From positions 29,528 to 93,527 of the forward strand of contig CAXPEB010000086.1 in NCBI GenBank assembly GCA_964215915.1: a stretch of 64,000 nucleotides of DNA. Direction: 5' to 3'. This document shows, one piece after another, positions 34,775-42,461 of this stretch. The notes under the pieces are model-generated. The model was not told the origin of the DNA and searched no databases. It saw only the letters and a program-made list of their open reading frames with translations. Position 1 is the stretch's first letter. Every line of letters begins with the position of its first letter. This stretch comes from UBA8524 sp964215915 (lineage in GTDB: Bacteria > Bacteroidota > Bacteroidia > UBA8524). Made by a program: the position numbers and the translations under genes.

Positions 34775-36160
34775 TCAGTACAAGGAATACGTTATTCCCA
34801 ACCGGCCACTAATCGCTTCCAGTTTACGGTTAGGGTAATTAATTTCATTTACGTTATTCATGGTAGTCAATCCTCTGCGATAATTCGCTTCCAGATTGAG
34901 CATCAGTCTGCGGGTAAGGTTATACCCTATGCCGGCGCCCAAATTCCAGGTCCAGAAATTCCGGAAAGGCTTCGGGTTCCAAGTGCCTGCACTAGCAAAA
35001 CGACGCAGGAAAATATCCGGTTCCACCCCGTTGTAAGTATTGATCATGGAGTAGGTAAGACCGGTTCTTCCGGTAAGTGAAAACCTGGAACTCAGGTATT
35101 TCTGGTAACCCAACTGCACGGGGATATCCAGCCAGTATTGTTTGCTTTGGTTATGGTGGTTACCCGGTACAATATTGCGGGTAGCCTGAAGAACCGGAAC
35201 CGTATCGTAGCGCTTGAAAAACACCGTGTCCCACCAATTGTTTACGGCGGTTACACTTGAATGAAAACCTGTTTCCACAAAGAAACCATTCCGGAATTTT
35301 ACTCCGAAGTTCAAGCCTTTGCTGCTGTACCAGGCTGGATGCTCAAACCCGAAACGATGCAGGCTGTCGCTATTGCTCAGCAACTGGCGACTGCTACCTG
35401 CCTCCACGCTGACTCCTGCATAAGGCATCACCCTGGGGTTAACTCCCATCCTTCCGCGATACACTTCTTTCAGCGGCCAGGAAGCCGGTTGCACGCCAGC
35501 TGTAGCAATGGGTTGTATCTTTTTTGCCCGGATACCGGAAGGTAACTCAGCTTCTTCTCCTTCCGTAAGGATGATTTCCTGTGGTATCAATAATTCCGAA
35601 CCTTCCAAAAGCCGGGGTTGCGGATTGGTGTATTCCGGGCTTATGCCGGAAGGGTTCTCCTGCGGTGAGGAAGGGTTAGGAATCAGATTCTCGTATGTCT
35701 CATGGGAAGGTGTGGCCGGGGGAATGTTTCCTGGCGCTCCGCCCAAAGCAGGGTAATCCGCATTGGTGCTTTCCGGGGAAACCGGATTGCCTTGACTGGC
35801 AGGTGTCGTACTTTCAGGTGCCGAACCGGCATCGCGGCGTATTTCCACTTCCGGTATGGTGAGGGTCATCGCCGGTTTTTCCGTATCAGGCGCTGTGGGG
35901 TTTACCTGGCTGGCATCGGCCAGTTTTTTATTCTCCTTCAAGAGGTAGAAAATCCCGGCAGAACTCAACAGCAACATCCCGCTCAGCACGTATACCAGCC
36001 AGAGAACCCGCTTGCTCTTCCCTTCCCGGTGGTTAAGGTCGTGCTCGATCCGGTCCCACAAACTATCGGACAACTCCGGTTCGTAGGCATCGACCCGTTC
36101 CCTCAACTTGCGGTTGAAGCGGTTCATCTCATAAAAATCGTTGAGATTCTCTTTGCTCAT
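34775..36160 (-). CDS. Putative dual membrane-spanning anti-sigma factor with outer-membrane barrel
   Basis: 461 residues. Residues 1-50 are charged and cytoplasmic in character (FNRKLRERVDAYEPELSDSLWDRIEHDL), 52-74 form one transmembrane helix, 78-230 are a Pro/Ser/Thr-rich linker without structure, and about 235-461 form a beta-barrel with alternating strands ending in TYSLY. The first 32 bases overlap the end of the ECF sigma gene. This arrangement fits the Dma type described in Bacteroides thetaiotaomicron, in which one anti-sigma protein spans inner and outer membrane and controls its sigma partner. The linker is long enough to cross the periplasm. Signal and regulon are unknown. Confidence 0.75.
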   Translation of the reverse strand: MSKENLNDFYEMNRFNRKLRERVDAYEPELSDSLWDRIEHDLNHREGKSKRVLWLVYVLSGMLLLSSAGIFYLLKENKKLADASQVNPTAPDTEKPAMTLTIPEVEIRRDAGSAPESTTPASQGNPVSPESTNADYPALGGAPGNIPPATPSHETYENLIPNPSSPQENPSGISPEYTNPQPRLLEGSELLIPQEIILTEGEEAELPSGIRAKKIQPIATAGVQPASWPLKEVYRGRMGVNPRVMPYAGVSVEAGSSRQLLSNSDSLHRFGFEHPAWYSSKGLNFGVKFRNGFFVETGFHSSVTAVNNWWDTVFFKRYDTVPVLQATRNIVPGNHHNQSKQYWLDIPVQLGYQKYLSSRFSLTGRTGLTYSMINTYNGVEPDIFLRRFASAGTWNPKPFRNFWTWNLGAGIGYNLTRRLMLNLEANYRRGLTTMNNVNEINYPNRKLEAISGRLGITYSLY

Positions 36161-36686
36161 TTCTCTTTAACTTTTCCTGGAGCAGCATCCTGGCTCTGTT
36201 CAGTTGCGATTTGGATGTACCAACCGATATATCCAGAGCTTCTCCTATTTCTTTGTGGGTGTACCCTTCGATAGCATAAAGCGTAAAAACCATCCTGCTT
36301 CCCTCCGGCAACTCCTGTATGCATGCGATAATGTCGCGGGTGGCAAAACGGTCGATATCCATGGCGCCGATCATGTACTCTGCATCTTCCAGCTTTACCT
36401 CGGAAAATTTGATCCGCTTTTTCTTGCGGTAATAATCCGTGGCCGTATTCACCATGATCCGCCTCACCCAGCCTTCCAGACTTCCTGTCGGCTGGTATCG
36501 CTTTATGTTTTCAAAGATCTTAATGAAACCTTCCTGAACGATGTTCTCGGCTTCATAGGTATCCCGGGTATAACACAAACACACGGCCAACATCTTTTTG
36601 GCAAAACGTTCGTAGAACTTTTTCTGATAGAAGCGTTGTTGCTCCTGACAGCCTTTGATCAGTTCTATGTCGGAGAGGTTGGTCAT
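36129..36686 (-). CDS. ECF-type RNA polymerase sigma factor
   Basis: 185 residues. Region 2 is visible in YTRDTYEAENIVQEGFIKIFENIKRYQPTGSLEGWVRRIMVNTATDYYRKKK and region 4 in LPEGSRMVFTLYAIEGYTHKEIGEALDISVGTSKSQLNRARMLLQEKL. These are the promoter -10 and -35 reading parts of a group 4 sigma factor. It overlaps the downstream anti-sigma gene by 32 bp, which usually fixes the ratio of the two. The MerC-like gene lies 63 bp upstream on the same strand, so the pair could also be read from the metal-responsive promoter near 37140. Confidence 0.92.
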   Translation of the reverse strand: MTNLSDIELIKGCQEQQRFYQKKFYERFAKKMLAVCLCYTRDTYEAENIVQEGFIKIFENIKRYQPTGSLEGWVRRIMVNTATDYYRKKKRIKFSEVKLEDAEYMIGAMDIDRFATRDIIACIQELPEGSRMVFTLYAIEGYTHKEIGEALDISVGTSKSQLNRARMLLQEKLKRNEQRESQRFL

Positions 36687-36749
36687 GCGCTGGTGTTATA
36701 AAGGTAACGGAACAGCCCACGCGCGGGTTGGATTGCAAATAAAATTTTT

Positions 36750-37124
36750 TCAGCTTTTTACCCTGCAATTCCGGATATGGCGCAGGTTGAAATAGTGAAA
36801 GAGCACTAGTGAAATCGCCGCAATCCAGCTTATCACATTGAATATCAGGATTTCATGACTAAAAAATATAGAAACTGAGAGTACTCCCAGCGATACCCAT
36901 AGCCCCGTTTTGATCCAGCGCTGCGAATGCCCCTTGGTGGCGTTGTAAACCGCCCAGACACTAACAGCCAGAAACAACAGGTCCCACAAGTGCCAGTTAT
37001 CCGGCTCCATAAAACCCACTCCGGCAAGCACCAGAACAGGGCCAGCCAGGCAATGGATCAGACACAAACTGGAACTGATAATCCCCAGTACGTCCGATTT
37101 CGGATTGTGTGCGTGATCGTGCAT
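36750..37124 (-). CDS. MerC-domain membrane protein
   Basis: 124 residues from the ATG at 37122-37124. A much longer in-frame reading (to 37445) was rejected because it runs through the divergent ABC gene. The N-terminus MHDHAH is a His-rich metal-binding tag. Four hydrophobic helices follow, the first with SSLCLIHCLAGP (Cys21, His24, Cys25), the motif of MerC-type transporters. In Bacteroidota such genes are often linked to zinc-type regulons rather than mercury resistance, and no other mer gene is present. A perfect -7 element TAACTTTG lies 11 nt upstream and a Zur-like palindrome covers the -33 area. Confidence 0.82.
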   Translation of the reverse strand: MHDHAHNPKSDVLGIISSSLCLIHCLAGPVLVLAGVGFMEPDNWHLWDLLFLAVSVWAVYNATKGHSQRWIKTGLWVSLGVLSVSIFFSHEILIFNVISWIAAISLVLFHYFNLRHIRNCRVKS

Positions 37125-37135
37125 CTTTGACACTG

Positions 37136-37176
37136 CAAAGTTAACTTCAGGAATCAACTCCTGCAACATAGTTGCG
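37136..37176. promoter_or_regulatory. Divergent promoter with Zur-like palindrome
   Basis: TGCAAC-ATA-GTTGCG (37162-37176) is a palindrome of the same form as the one in front of the TonB receptor at 29486. It ends 5 bp before the ABC ATPase ATG and overlaps the -33 region of the MerC gene, whose -7 element TAACTTTG runs from 37143 to 37136 on the minus strand. A second inverted repeat CAGGA-N6-TCCTG (37148-37163) lies between. One bound repressor could silence both directions. Confidence 0.6.
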
Positions 37177-37181
37177 TTATT

Positions 37182-37802
37182 ATGTTTCACTCCGATGCGC
37201 TCAAGTTCACTTACCGGGACGGCACCATGCTGCAGTTTCCTGCACTTCAACTGAAACAAAAGGATTCTCTGCTGATCCTGGGCCCTTCCGGCTCCGGGAA
37301 AAGCACCTGGCTTCAGCTTCTTGCCGGAATCCTCCGTCCGCAGGAAGGGGATATCCGCTTTATGGATACCCCGTTTCATAACCTCAGTTCCGCTGCTATG
37401 GATCGCTTCCGGGCCAGGCATATTGCCATGGTCTTCCAGGAACACCGGTTTATTCCATCGCTATCGGCAGAAGAAAATCTCCGGATCAGCCTGAATGGAA
37501 TACCTCTCGACAAAGCACATCTGAATACCCTGGCTGAACGCCTGAACCTGGCTCCCCTGCTTTCCAAAAAACCAGGCCGGCTGAGTGTCGGCGAACGGCA
37601 GCGCCTGTCCCTGCTCCGTGCTTTCCTGAAAAAACCGGCGCTGGTGCTGGCGGATGAGCCTAGTTCGAGTCTTGACGATAACAATGCCGAATCCATGATC
37701 GGGCTGCTCCGGTCCCAGGCGGAAGAAACAGGAGCCATCCTGGTAGTAGTTACCCACGACCAGCGACTGCGGGAAAAATTCGAAAGGAGGATTCTGTTGT
37801 GA
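37182..37802 (+). CDS. ABC transporter ATPase, LolD/MacB-type (putative zinc-regulated system)
   Basis: 206 residues, a single nucleotide-binding domain of the short LolD/FtsE/YbbA class. Walker A is GPSGSGKS (34-41), the signature is LSVGE (134-138) and Walker B is LVLADEP (154-160). The partner is the FtsX-type permease whose GTG start overlaps the stop. Such pairs use ATP to move lipoproteins or drive envelope mechanics rather than import small molecules. The gene starts 5 bp after a Zur-like palindrome. The order ATPase, permease, DUF3299 corresponds to Zur-controlled operons of Proteobacteria such as PA4063-PA4066 of Pseudomonas aeruginosa, as I recall them. Confidence 0.9.
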   Translation: MFHSDALKFTYRDGTMLQFPALQLKQKDSLLILGPSGSGKSTWLQLLAGILRPQEGDIRFMDTPFHNLSSAAMDRFRARHIAMVFQEHRFIPSLSAEENLRISLNGIPLDKAHLNTLAERLNLAPLLSKKPGRLSVGERQRLSLLRAFLKKPALVLADEPSSSLDDNNAESMIGLLRSQAEETGAILVVVTHDQRLREKFERRILL

Positions 37803-39004
37803 AGCTCCTCCTACTTGCCTGGCGTAACATCCGTTACCGGTGGCTTACTCAATGCCTTACCGCATTGCTTATCCTGCTTTCGGTGGCCCTGCTCTGGGCG
37901 GTAAAGGAAGTACGGAAACAAAGCGAAGCGCGCTTCCGTCGCAACCTTGCCAATATTGACCTGGTGGTTGGGGCCACCGGTAGCCCGCTGCAACTTATCC
38001 TTTCTTCGGTTTTTCATATCGATGCCCCCACCGGAAATATTCCATACGACGAAGCGCAGAAAATTGCCCGCATCCCCATGGTCAAAGAAGTTATTCCGTT
38101 GGCATACGGCGATTATGCTTCGGAATTCCGCATCGTAGGAACCAGCTATGCCTACCCGGAAGTATACGGACTGCAACTTGCTGCCGGTAAGCCCTGGGAA
38201 AAGCCCGGAGAGGCTTGCCTGGGTTCGGATGCGGCCCGTATCCTCGGACTGAAGGTAGGAGACCATTTTCACGGAAGCCATGGGGACCCCGAAGCGGAAA
38301 CCGGCCATGGAGAATATGTGGTTACCGGTATCTATGCTCCTTCCGGCTCTGTACTCGATCAGTTGATCCTTTGCTCAATAGAGACCGTATGGAACGTTCA
38401 TACGGAAGGGCATGGAGAAAATGCGGATGCAGAAGCCTCTTCTCATTCGGAAGATCATAAAAACAAAGAAATCACTGCCCTCCTGATCCGATACCGAAAC
38501 AAAATGGCTGCCCTTCAATTACCCAGAATGCTTAATGCTCGTCCGGGGATACAGGCGGCCTCCCCGGCTATTGAAATCAACCGCCTGAGCTTCATGCTGA
38601 ATTCCGGAACCCGGGCACTGAATTGGGTGGGATACGCTTTGCTTCTTCTGGCGGCGCTGGGTATTCTGATACAGGTATGGATGGGCCTGGAACAGCGACG
38701 GGGTGAATTTGCTCTCCTGAGGTACTACGGATACGGTGGTTGGGGGATTATGAGGTTGCTAATGCTGGAACTCGGGCTGGTTACCGCCTTCTCCTGGATA
38801 GCCGGAGAAATCCTTGGCCGGGCATTGCTATATGGATTCTCCGAAGAACTCGGATACGGAACTTCCTACCGGCTTGATATACTGGTGTGGGGAACGGAGG
38901 ACCTGCTCCTTCTGGCACTCCCCCTGGCTTTAGCGGTGTTGTGTATCCTGCTCCTGGCTTCAAAAGTACGGCGCATTAACATTGCGGAACTTCTTAAAAC
39001 ATAA
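37799..39004 (+). CDS. FtsX-type ABC permease with His-rich periplasmic inserts
   Basis: 401 residues; the GTG start overlaps the ATPase stop. One helix near residues 14-34 is followed by a large periplasmic domain (MacB_PCD-like) to about 270 and three C-terminal helices (about 274-296, 317-340, 362-388), the usual FtsX design. Two His clusters interrupt the periplasmic domain: His156, 158, 161 and 170, and His201, 205, 216 and 220, mixed with Asp and Glu. These are plausible metal-sensing or metal-binding loops and fit the MerC, DUF3299 and Zur-like context. The actual cargo is unknown; a zinc chaperone or lipoprotein is conceivable. Confidence 0.88.
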   Translation: MKLLLLAWRNIRYRWLTQCLTALLILLSVALLWAVKEVRKQSEARFRRNLANIDLVVGATGSPLQLILSSVFHIDAPTGNIPYDEAQKIARIPMVKEVIPLAYGDYASEFRIVGTSYAYPEVYGLQLAAGKPWEKPGEACLGSDAARILGLKVGDHFHGSHGDPEAETGHGEYVVTGIYAPSGSVLDQLILCSIETVWNVHTEGHGENADAEASSHSEDHKNKEITALLIRYRNKMAALQLPRMLNARPGIQAASPAIEINRLSFMLNSGTRALNWVGYALLLLAALGILIQVWMGLEQRRGEFALLRYYGYGGWGIMRLLMLELGLVTAFSWIAGEILGRALLYGFSEELGYGTSYRLDILVWGTEDLLLLALPLALAVLCILLLASKVRRINIAELLKT

Positions 39005-39013
39005 CTTTGAACC

Positions 39014-39433
39014 ATGCGATGGATGCTACTGTGTACTGCGCTCTGTTTCCTGGTTCCCCAAAAGATCAGCTGGAAGACCCTGGAAGATGTGAAATTCAGC
39101 AAGAAGTGGAACGAACAGGAAGGCATGTACGTATTGGAACCGGAATTCGGTCAATCCGTAAAAAACCTGGAGGGCAAAGAGATCCAGATCAGCGGTTACG
39201 TGATCCCCGTTGATTACAACGAGAACTTTTACGTGCTTTCCGCATTCCCCTATTCTGCATGTTTTTTTTGCGGGGGTGCGGGACCGGAATCGGTGATGTC
39301 CCTGAAATTCAAAAACAAGGGCGAGCGTTTCAAAACGGATACCCGCCTCACCGTGAAGGGAATATTCGAACTGAACAGCACCGATATTTATGAAATGAAT
39401 TATATCCTGCGCAATGCCGAAAAAGTGGAATAG
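39014..39433 (+). CDS. DUF3299-like exported protein
   Basis: 139 residues with an N-terminal signal-like segment (about 1-15). W-x-x-L near residue 20, LEGKEIQISGYVIP (52-65) and the motif SACFFCGGAGPESVM (81-95, Cys83 and Cys86) fit DUF3299. In Proteobacteria DUF3299 genes sit beside an ABC ATPase/permease pair in zinc-starvation operons, as here. The Cys pair could bind metal or be redox-active. An exact -7 element TAACTTTG (39002-39009) overlaps the permease stop and stands 4 nt before this ATG, so an internal promoter is possible. Confidence 0.8.
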   Translation: MRWMLLCTALCFLVPQKISWKTLEDVKFSKKWNEQEGMYVLEPEFGQSVKNLEGKEIQISGYVIPVDYNENFYVLSAFPYSACFFCGGAGPESVMSLKFKNKGERFKTDTRLTVKGIFELNSTDIYEMNYILRNAEKVE

Positions 39434-39923
39434 ATTCCTGCCTGCCCTGGTCTTGCTGGCCTTAGCGCTGAGCAGTTTTGTGCTGCATAAGTTCTATGTC
39501 AGTCACTACACCCTGGAGTATCGCGACCACAGCCTCCAGTGCACCGTCAAGATTTTCACCGACGATCTGGAAAAGGCGCTTCGGGAAAAAAATGCGGACC
39601 TGCGGATCGATGAAAGGCAGGACAAAACAGCCCTGGGAAAGCATATCCATACTTACCTGCAGGAACATTTCAGCATACAAGTCAATGGAGTCGCTCGCAC
39701 ACTTAACTGGGTAGGCTATGAACTGGACAATGACCTGGTTTGGGTGTATATGGAAATCCCGGCGCTGAAACTGGCTCCCCATACACTAAGCATCCATTGC
39801 AACAGCCTCACGGAACTTTTCAGCGACCAGGTGAATATTTTCCGGGTGGATTGCGGCAGCCTGGAAGAAACCTTTTCCCTGAACAAAAAGAAACAGGATC
39901 ATCAACTGGGATTGTCTGACTGA
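39414..39923 (+). CDS. DUF6702-family protein
   Basis: 169 residues; the start overlaps the DUF3299 gene by 20 bp. An N-terminal hydrophobic segment (about 8-24) acts as signal or anchor. The body starts with HKFYVSHYTLEYRDHSLQCTVKIFTDDLEKAL and contains LNWVGYELDNDLVWVYMEIP, features of DUF6702, a Bacteroidota family of unknown function often encoded near metal-transport or peptidase genes. His and Asp residues in the first strands could bind a metal. It is the last gene of the ABC-permease-DUF3299 operon; a glycosyltransferase gene follows after 8 bp and may be read through. Confidence 0.78.
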   Translation: MPKKWNRFLPALVLLALALSSFVLHKFYVSHYTLEYRDHSLQCTVKIFTDDLEKALREKNADLRIDERQDKTALGKHIHTYLQEHFSIQVNGVARTLNWVGYELDNDLVWVYMEIPALKLAPHTLSIHCNSLTELFSDQVNIFRVDCGSLEETFSLNKKKQDHQLGLSD

Positions 39924-39931
39924 CAGGGACC

Positions 39932-40816
39932 ATGACCGACTATATCCTCACACAAGCATACGGACAACAAGGCATTTTACGGGAATGCGCCTATTCACTG
40001 CTCACCCTGCTTAAAAGCGGATATGACGGCAGGATCAGGATTTATACCGACCAGCCGGAATTCCTGAAGTCGATGCTCCCGGATACCGGACAGATCGAAT
40101 ATTCATTGCTGGAGGAGAAAAAAATCACCGAATACAAAGGAGAGCATGCATTCGTACACCGTCTGAAAATCTGCATCCTCCGGGAGTTTTGCCAGGAAGA
40201 ACCGGCGGCCAATGTGTTGTATATCGATAGCGATACCCGCTTCCGGGAATCTCCACAAAACCTGTTTGCCCTGATTGCAGATGGAAACCTGGTCATGCAC
40301 TGCAACGAAGGCAATATTCGAAATCAGCGCAATCACCGGATTTTCCGTAAACTGATACAGGCCCTCGGCTCCTCCCCTGCTCTCAACGCTCTGGTCGGGC
40401 CAGACACTGACATGTGGAATGCCGGAGTGCTGGGATTCAAATCAGACAGAAAGCACCTGCTCGAAGAGGTACTGGACCTAAGCGACCGGCTCTATGCCAG
40501 TGCTCCGTTGCATATTATGGAACAACTGGCTTTTTCTCTGGTATTCGGGATGGCTTCCGGAGGAAATATCCGTTCTGCGGAGAATGAGATCTTTCATTAC
40601 TGGTATTTTAAGGAATACCGTGAAGTGCTGGGTGACTATTTCCATACACTCACCGATGAAAAGGAAAGGATGGATAACCTGGAGCGCATCGATCCCGAAA
40701 TTATGACAGTCCCCAAAAACAGCTATCGGGAATCTTCGGGAGTAAAGCGGATCTGGAAAAAACTCAACGGGAAATGGAAAATGCCTGCCTACGATTTACC
40801 GAAGAAGACTCCCTGA
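39932..40816 (+). CDS. Glycosyltransferase-like (nucleotide-diphospho-sugar transferase fold)
   Basis: 294 residues without signal peptide. A Rossmann-like start (YILTQAYGQQGILRECAYSLLTLL) and LYIDSDTRF, a DxD-type metal and sugar-nucleotide site near residue 95, point to a GT-A fold of GT8-like type. MWNAGVLGFKSD and HIMEQLAFSLVF follow as in acceptor-binding parts of that fold. The protein is probably cytoplasmic and transfers a sugar in envelope glycan synthesis. It lies 8 bp after the DUF6702 gene, although no functional link with the metal genes is visible. The exact family is not certain. Confidence 0.75.
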   Translation: MTDYILTQAYGQQGILRECAYSLLTLLKSGYDGRIRIYTDQPEFLKSMLPDTGQIEYSLLEEKKITEYKGEHAFVHRLKICILREFCQEEPAANVLYIDSDTRFRESPQNLFALIADGNLVMHCNEGNIRNQRNHRIFRKLIQALGSSPALNALVGPDTDMWNAGVLGFKSDRKHLLEEVLDLSDRLYASAPLHIMEQLAFSLVFGMASGGNIRSAENEIFHYWYFKEYREVLGDYFHTLTDEKERMDNLERIDPEIMTVPKNSYRESSGVKRIWKKLNGKWKMPAYDLPKKTP

Positions 40817-40848
40817 ATTTTATACCTTTACGGGGATAAACGAAACCA

Positions 40849-41370
40849 ATGAAACTCATGCGACTTATTGCGGGGATGCTCCTCATCCTGCAGATAGGCT
40901 GCAAGCCCAATTGTGTCTGTACCGAGCGCGGATGCCCTTGTCCGGAGTTGAGCATACGGATGGAAGCCGGTGTTAACCCCAATCAGAGCGGGCATTTTGA
41001 ATTCAATGAGCTGCAACACTTTGTACTCTATCGATCCACCAGCACGTATCAGGTAATCGATAGCGTGGCTATGAACTTCAGTGAGCAAATAATCGATAAC
41101 GAAAGCCACTACTACTTTGATCTCCGCCCGAATACCTTTAGCTCTCCTATTGCCTTTAAAGATGTGGTTTACCTGATCCATAACAAGCAGGCGGGCACCA
41201 CCGACACCCTGGAAAACATCAATTACGAAGAGGAAGTAAAAACCTGGGTTTGTAACGATTGTTCGCCCTGCGAGGATGAGAAAGTCACGTGTGTGATCTA
41301 TGACAATGAAGGACTTACCTTTAATGGCATTCCGCAGGCCGGACTGGAGGTTTTGCTCTTAAAGAAATAA
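40849..41370 (+). CDS. Hypothetical Cys-rich lipoprotein
   Basis: 173 residues. The signal MKLMRLIAGMLLILQIGC has a lipobox with Cys18, followed at once by a Cys cluster (CKPNCVCTERGCPCPEL). A second Cys cluster, CNDCSPCEDEKVTC, lies near residue 140. The part between is beta-rich. The Cys pairs suggest disulphides or metal binding. I do not recognise the family. TACCTTTA, a -7-like element, lies about 18 nt upstream, so it may have its own promoter. It converges with the oxidoreductase gene, with 5 bp between. Confidence 0.65.
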   Translation: MKLMRLIAGMLLILQIGCKPNCVCTERGCPCPELSIRMEAGVNPNQSGHFEFNELQHFVLYRSTSTYQVIDSVAMNFSEQIIDNESHYYFDLRPNTFSSPIAFKDVVYLIHNKQAGTTDTLENINYEEEVKTWVCNDCSPCEDEKVTCVIYDNEGLTFNGIPQAGLEVLLLKK

Positions 41371-41375
41371 GGGGC

Positions 41376-42353
41376 TCAGCACATGCTGAGGATTACATTA
41401 CCGGTCTTTTTTCCCGAACGAACATAGACAAAGGCATCCTTCACCTGATCCAGCGGATAGGTACGGTCGATGAGGGGCATGAAGGTTCCACGTACCAGCA
41501 TATCCCTCACGGTAACCAGGCTGGCGCGGATATCGAAAGGCACCGGGAAGCGGACCTTTTTTCCTGGAAACAACGGGGCAAAAAGTGAGAAGAACAGGTT
41601 TTGTCCTCCCGGGCCCAGCTCGGAAGAAATGTAGACCCCCTCACGTTTCAGCAGAGGCTTACAAACCCCGAAAGTGCTCTTTCCGACGGCATCAAAAATC
41701 ACATCAAATTTTTCACGGATATCCGGAAGCCCGGTTTTACCAAGATCATACAGTTTATGGAAAGGGTAAGCCGACAAAGTCTCTGTGTGATCCGGCAAAC
41801 AGGTTGCGCTGACCTGAATTCCTTTATCCAGCAACAACTGAATCAGTGCCGAACCGATCGCACCGGAAGCACCGTTAACGAGGACCGTGCTGTCGGGGCT
41901 CAGTTCCACCTTGTTGAGAAAGTTGACTGCGTAATGCGCTCCTTCCATGCTCGCTACAGCGGTTGGATATGGAATTCCTTCGGGAATTTTTACAAAAGGA
42001 GTACGGCTATCGATACATATATATTCTGCATGGCTGCCCAACCCGTTGTCACTGAAGCCCATGATCCGTTCGCCAAGATCCAGACCGGTTACATTCCGGC
42101 CCAGTGCTACCACCACCCCGGCGAAATCGGTTCCGGTACCTTTGATCTTAGGAGCAAAAAGTCCGGTAAAGGCCCGGATCACAAAGGGAGAGGCGGAAAG
42201 AATGCCACAATCGGTACGGTTGACGGTAGCGGCTTTTACCCGCACCAGCACCTGGTCGGGACTCGGTTCCGGGACGGGAAGTTCCCGGACACTCAGCACT
42301 TCCGGGCCACCGTAGCGTCCCCGGTAAGCGACTTTCATAGCAGATTGGGTCAT
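41376..42353 (-). CDS. Zinc-free medium-chain dehydrogenase / quinone oxidoreductase-like protein
   Basis: 325 residues. The N-terminal GroES-like domain reads GGPEVLSVRELPVPEPSPDQVLVRVKAATVNRTD and GTDFAGVVVALG; the Rossmann domain has VLVNGASGAIGSALIQLL, a glycine motif for NADP(H). The Cys/His ligands of zinc alcohol dehydrogenases are missing, so it belongs to the quinone-reductase-like MDR group that reduces quinones or enones. An ATG five codons later (42338) is an equally good start. It is monocistronic, with no informative neighbours. Confidence 0.88.
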   Translation of the reverse strand: MTQSAMKVAYRGRYGGPEVLSVRELPVPEPSPDQVLVRVKAATVNRTDCGILSASPFVIRAFTGLFAPKIKGTGTDFAGVVVALGRNVTGLDLGERIMGFSDNGLGSHAEYICIDSRTPFVKIPEGIPYPTAVASMEGAHYAVNFLNKVELSPDSTVLVNGASGAIGSALIQLLLDKGIQVSATCLPDHTETLSAYPFHKLYDLGKTGLPDIREKFDVIFDAVGKSTFGVCKPLLKREGVYISSELGPGGQNLFFSLFAPLFPGKKVRFPVPFDIRASLVTVRDMLVRGTFMPLIDRTYPLDQVKDAFVYVRSGKKTGNVILSMC

Positions 42354-42461
42354 ATGCGTTCTAAAAGGGGTACGAGTCGGGGAAGGTAAAGGTTACAGGT
42401 ATCTTAGTAATTTACTTCGGAATTTTTTGGGCCTTAGATCGTGGATGCGGCCTGATATTCT

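Noticed and set aside
36750..37124. Mercury-resistance function for the MerC-like gene
   Set aside because: No merA, merT, merP or merR in the window; context and shared palindrome point to another metal response.
37125..37445. Extended N-terminus of the MerC-like protein
   Set aside because: It would run antisense through the ABC ATPase gene and its promoter; the ATG at 37124 gives a complete MerC protein.
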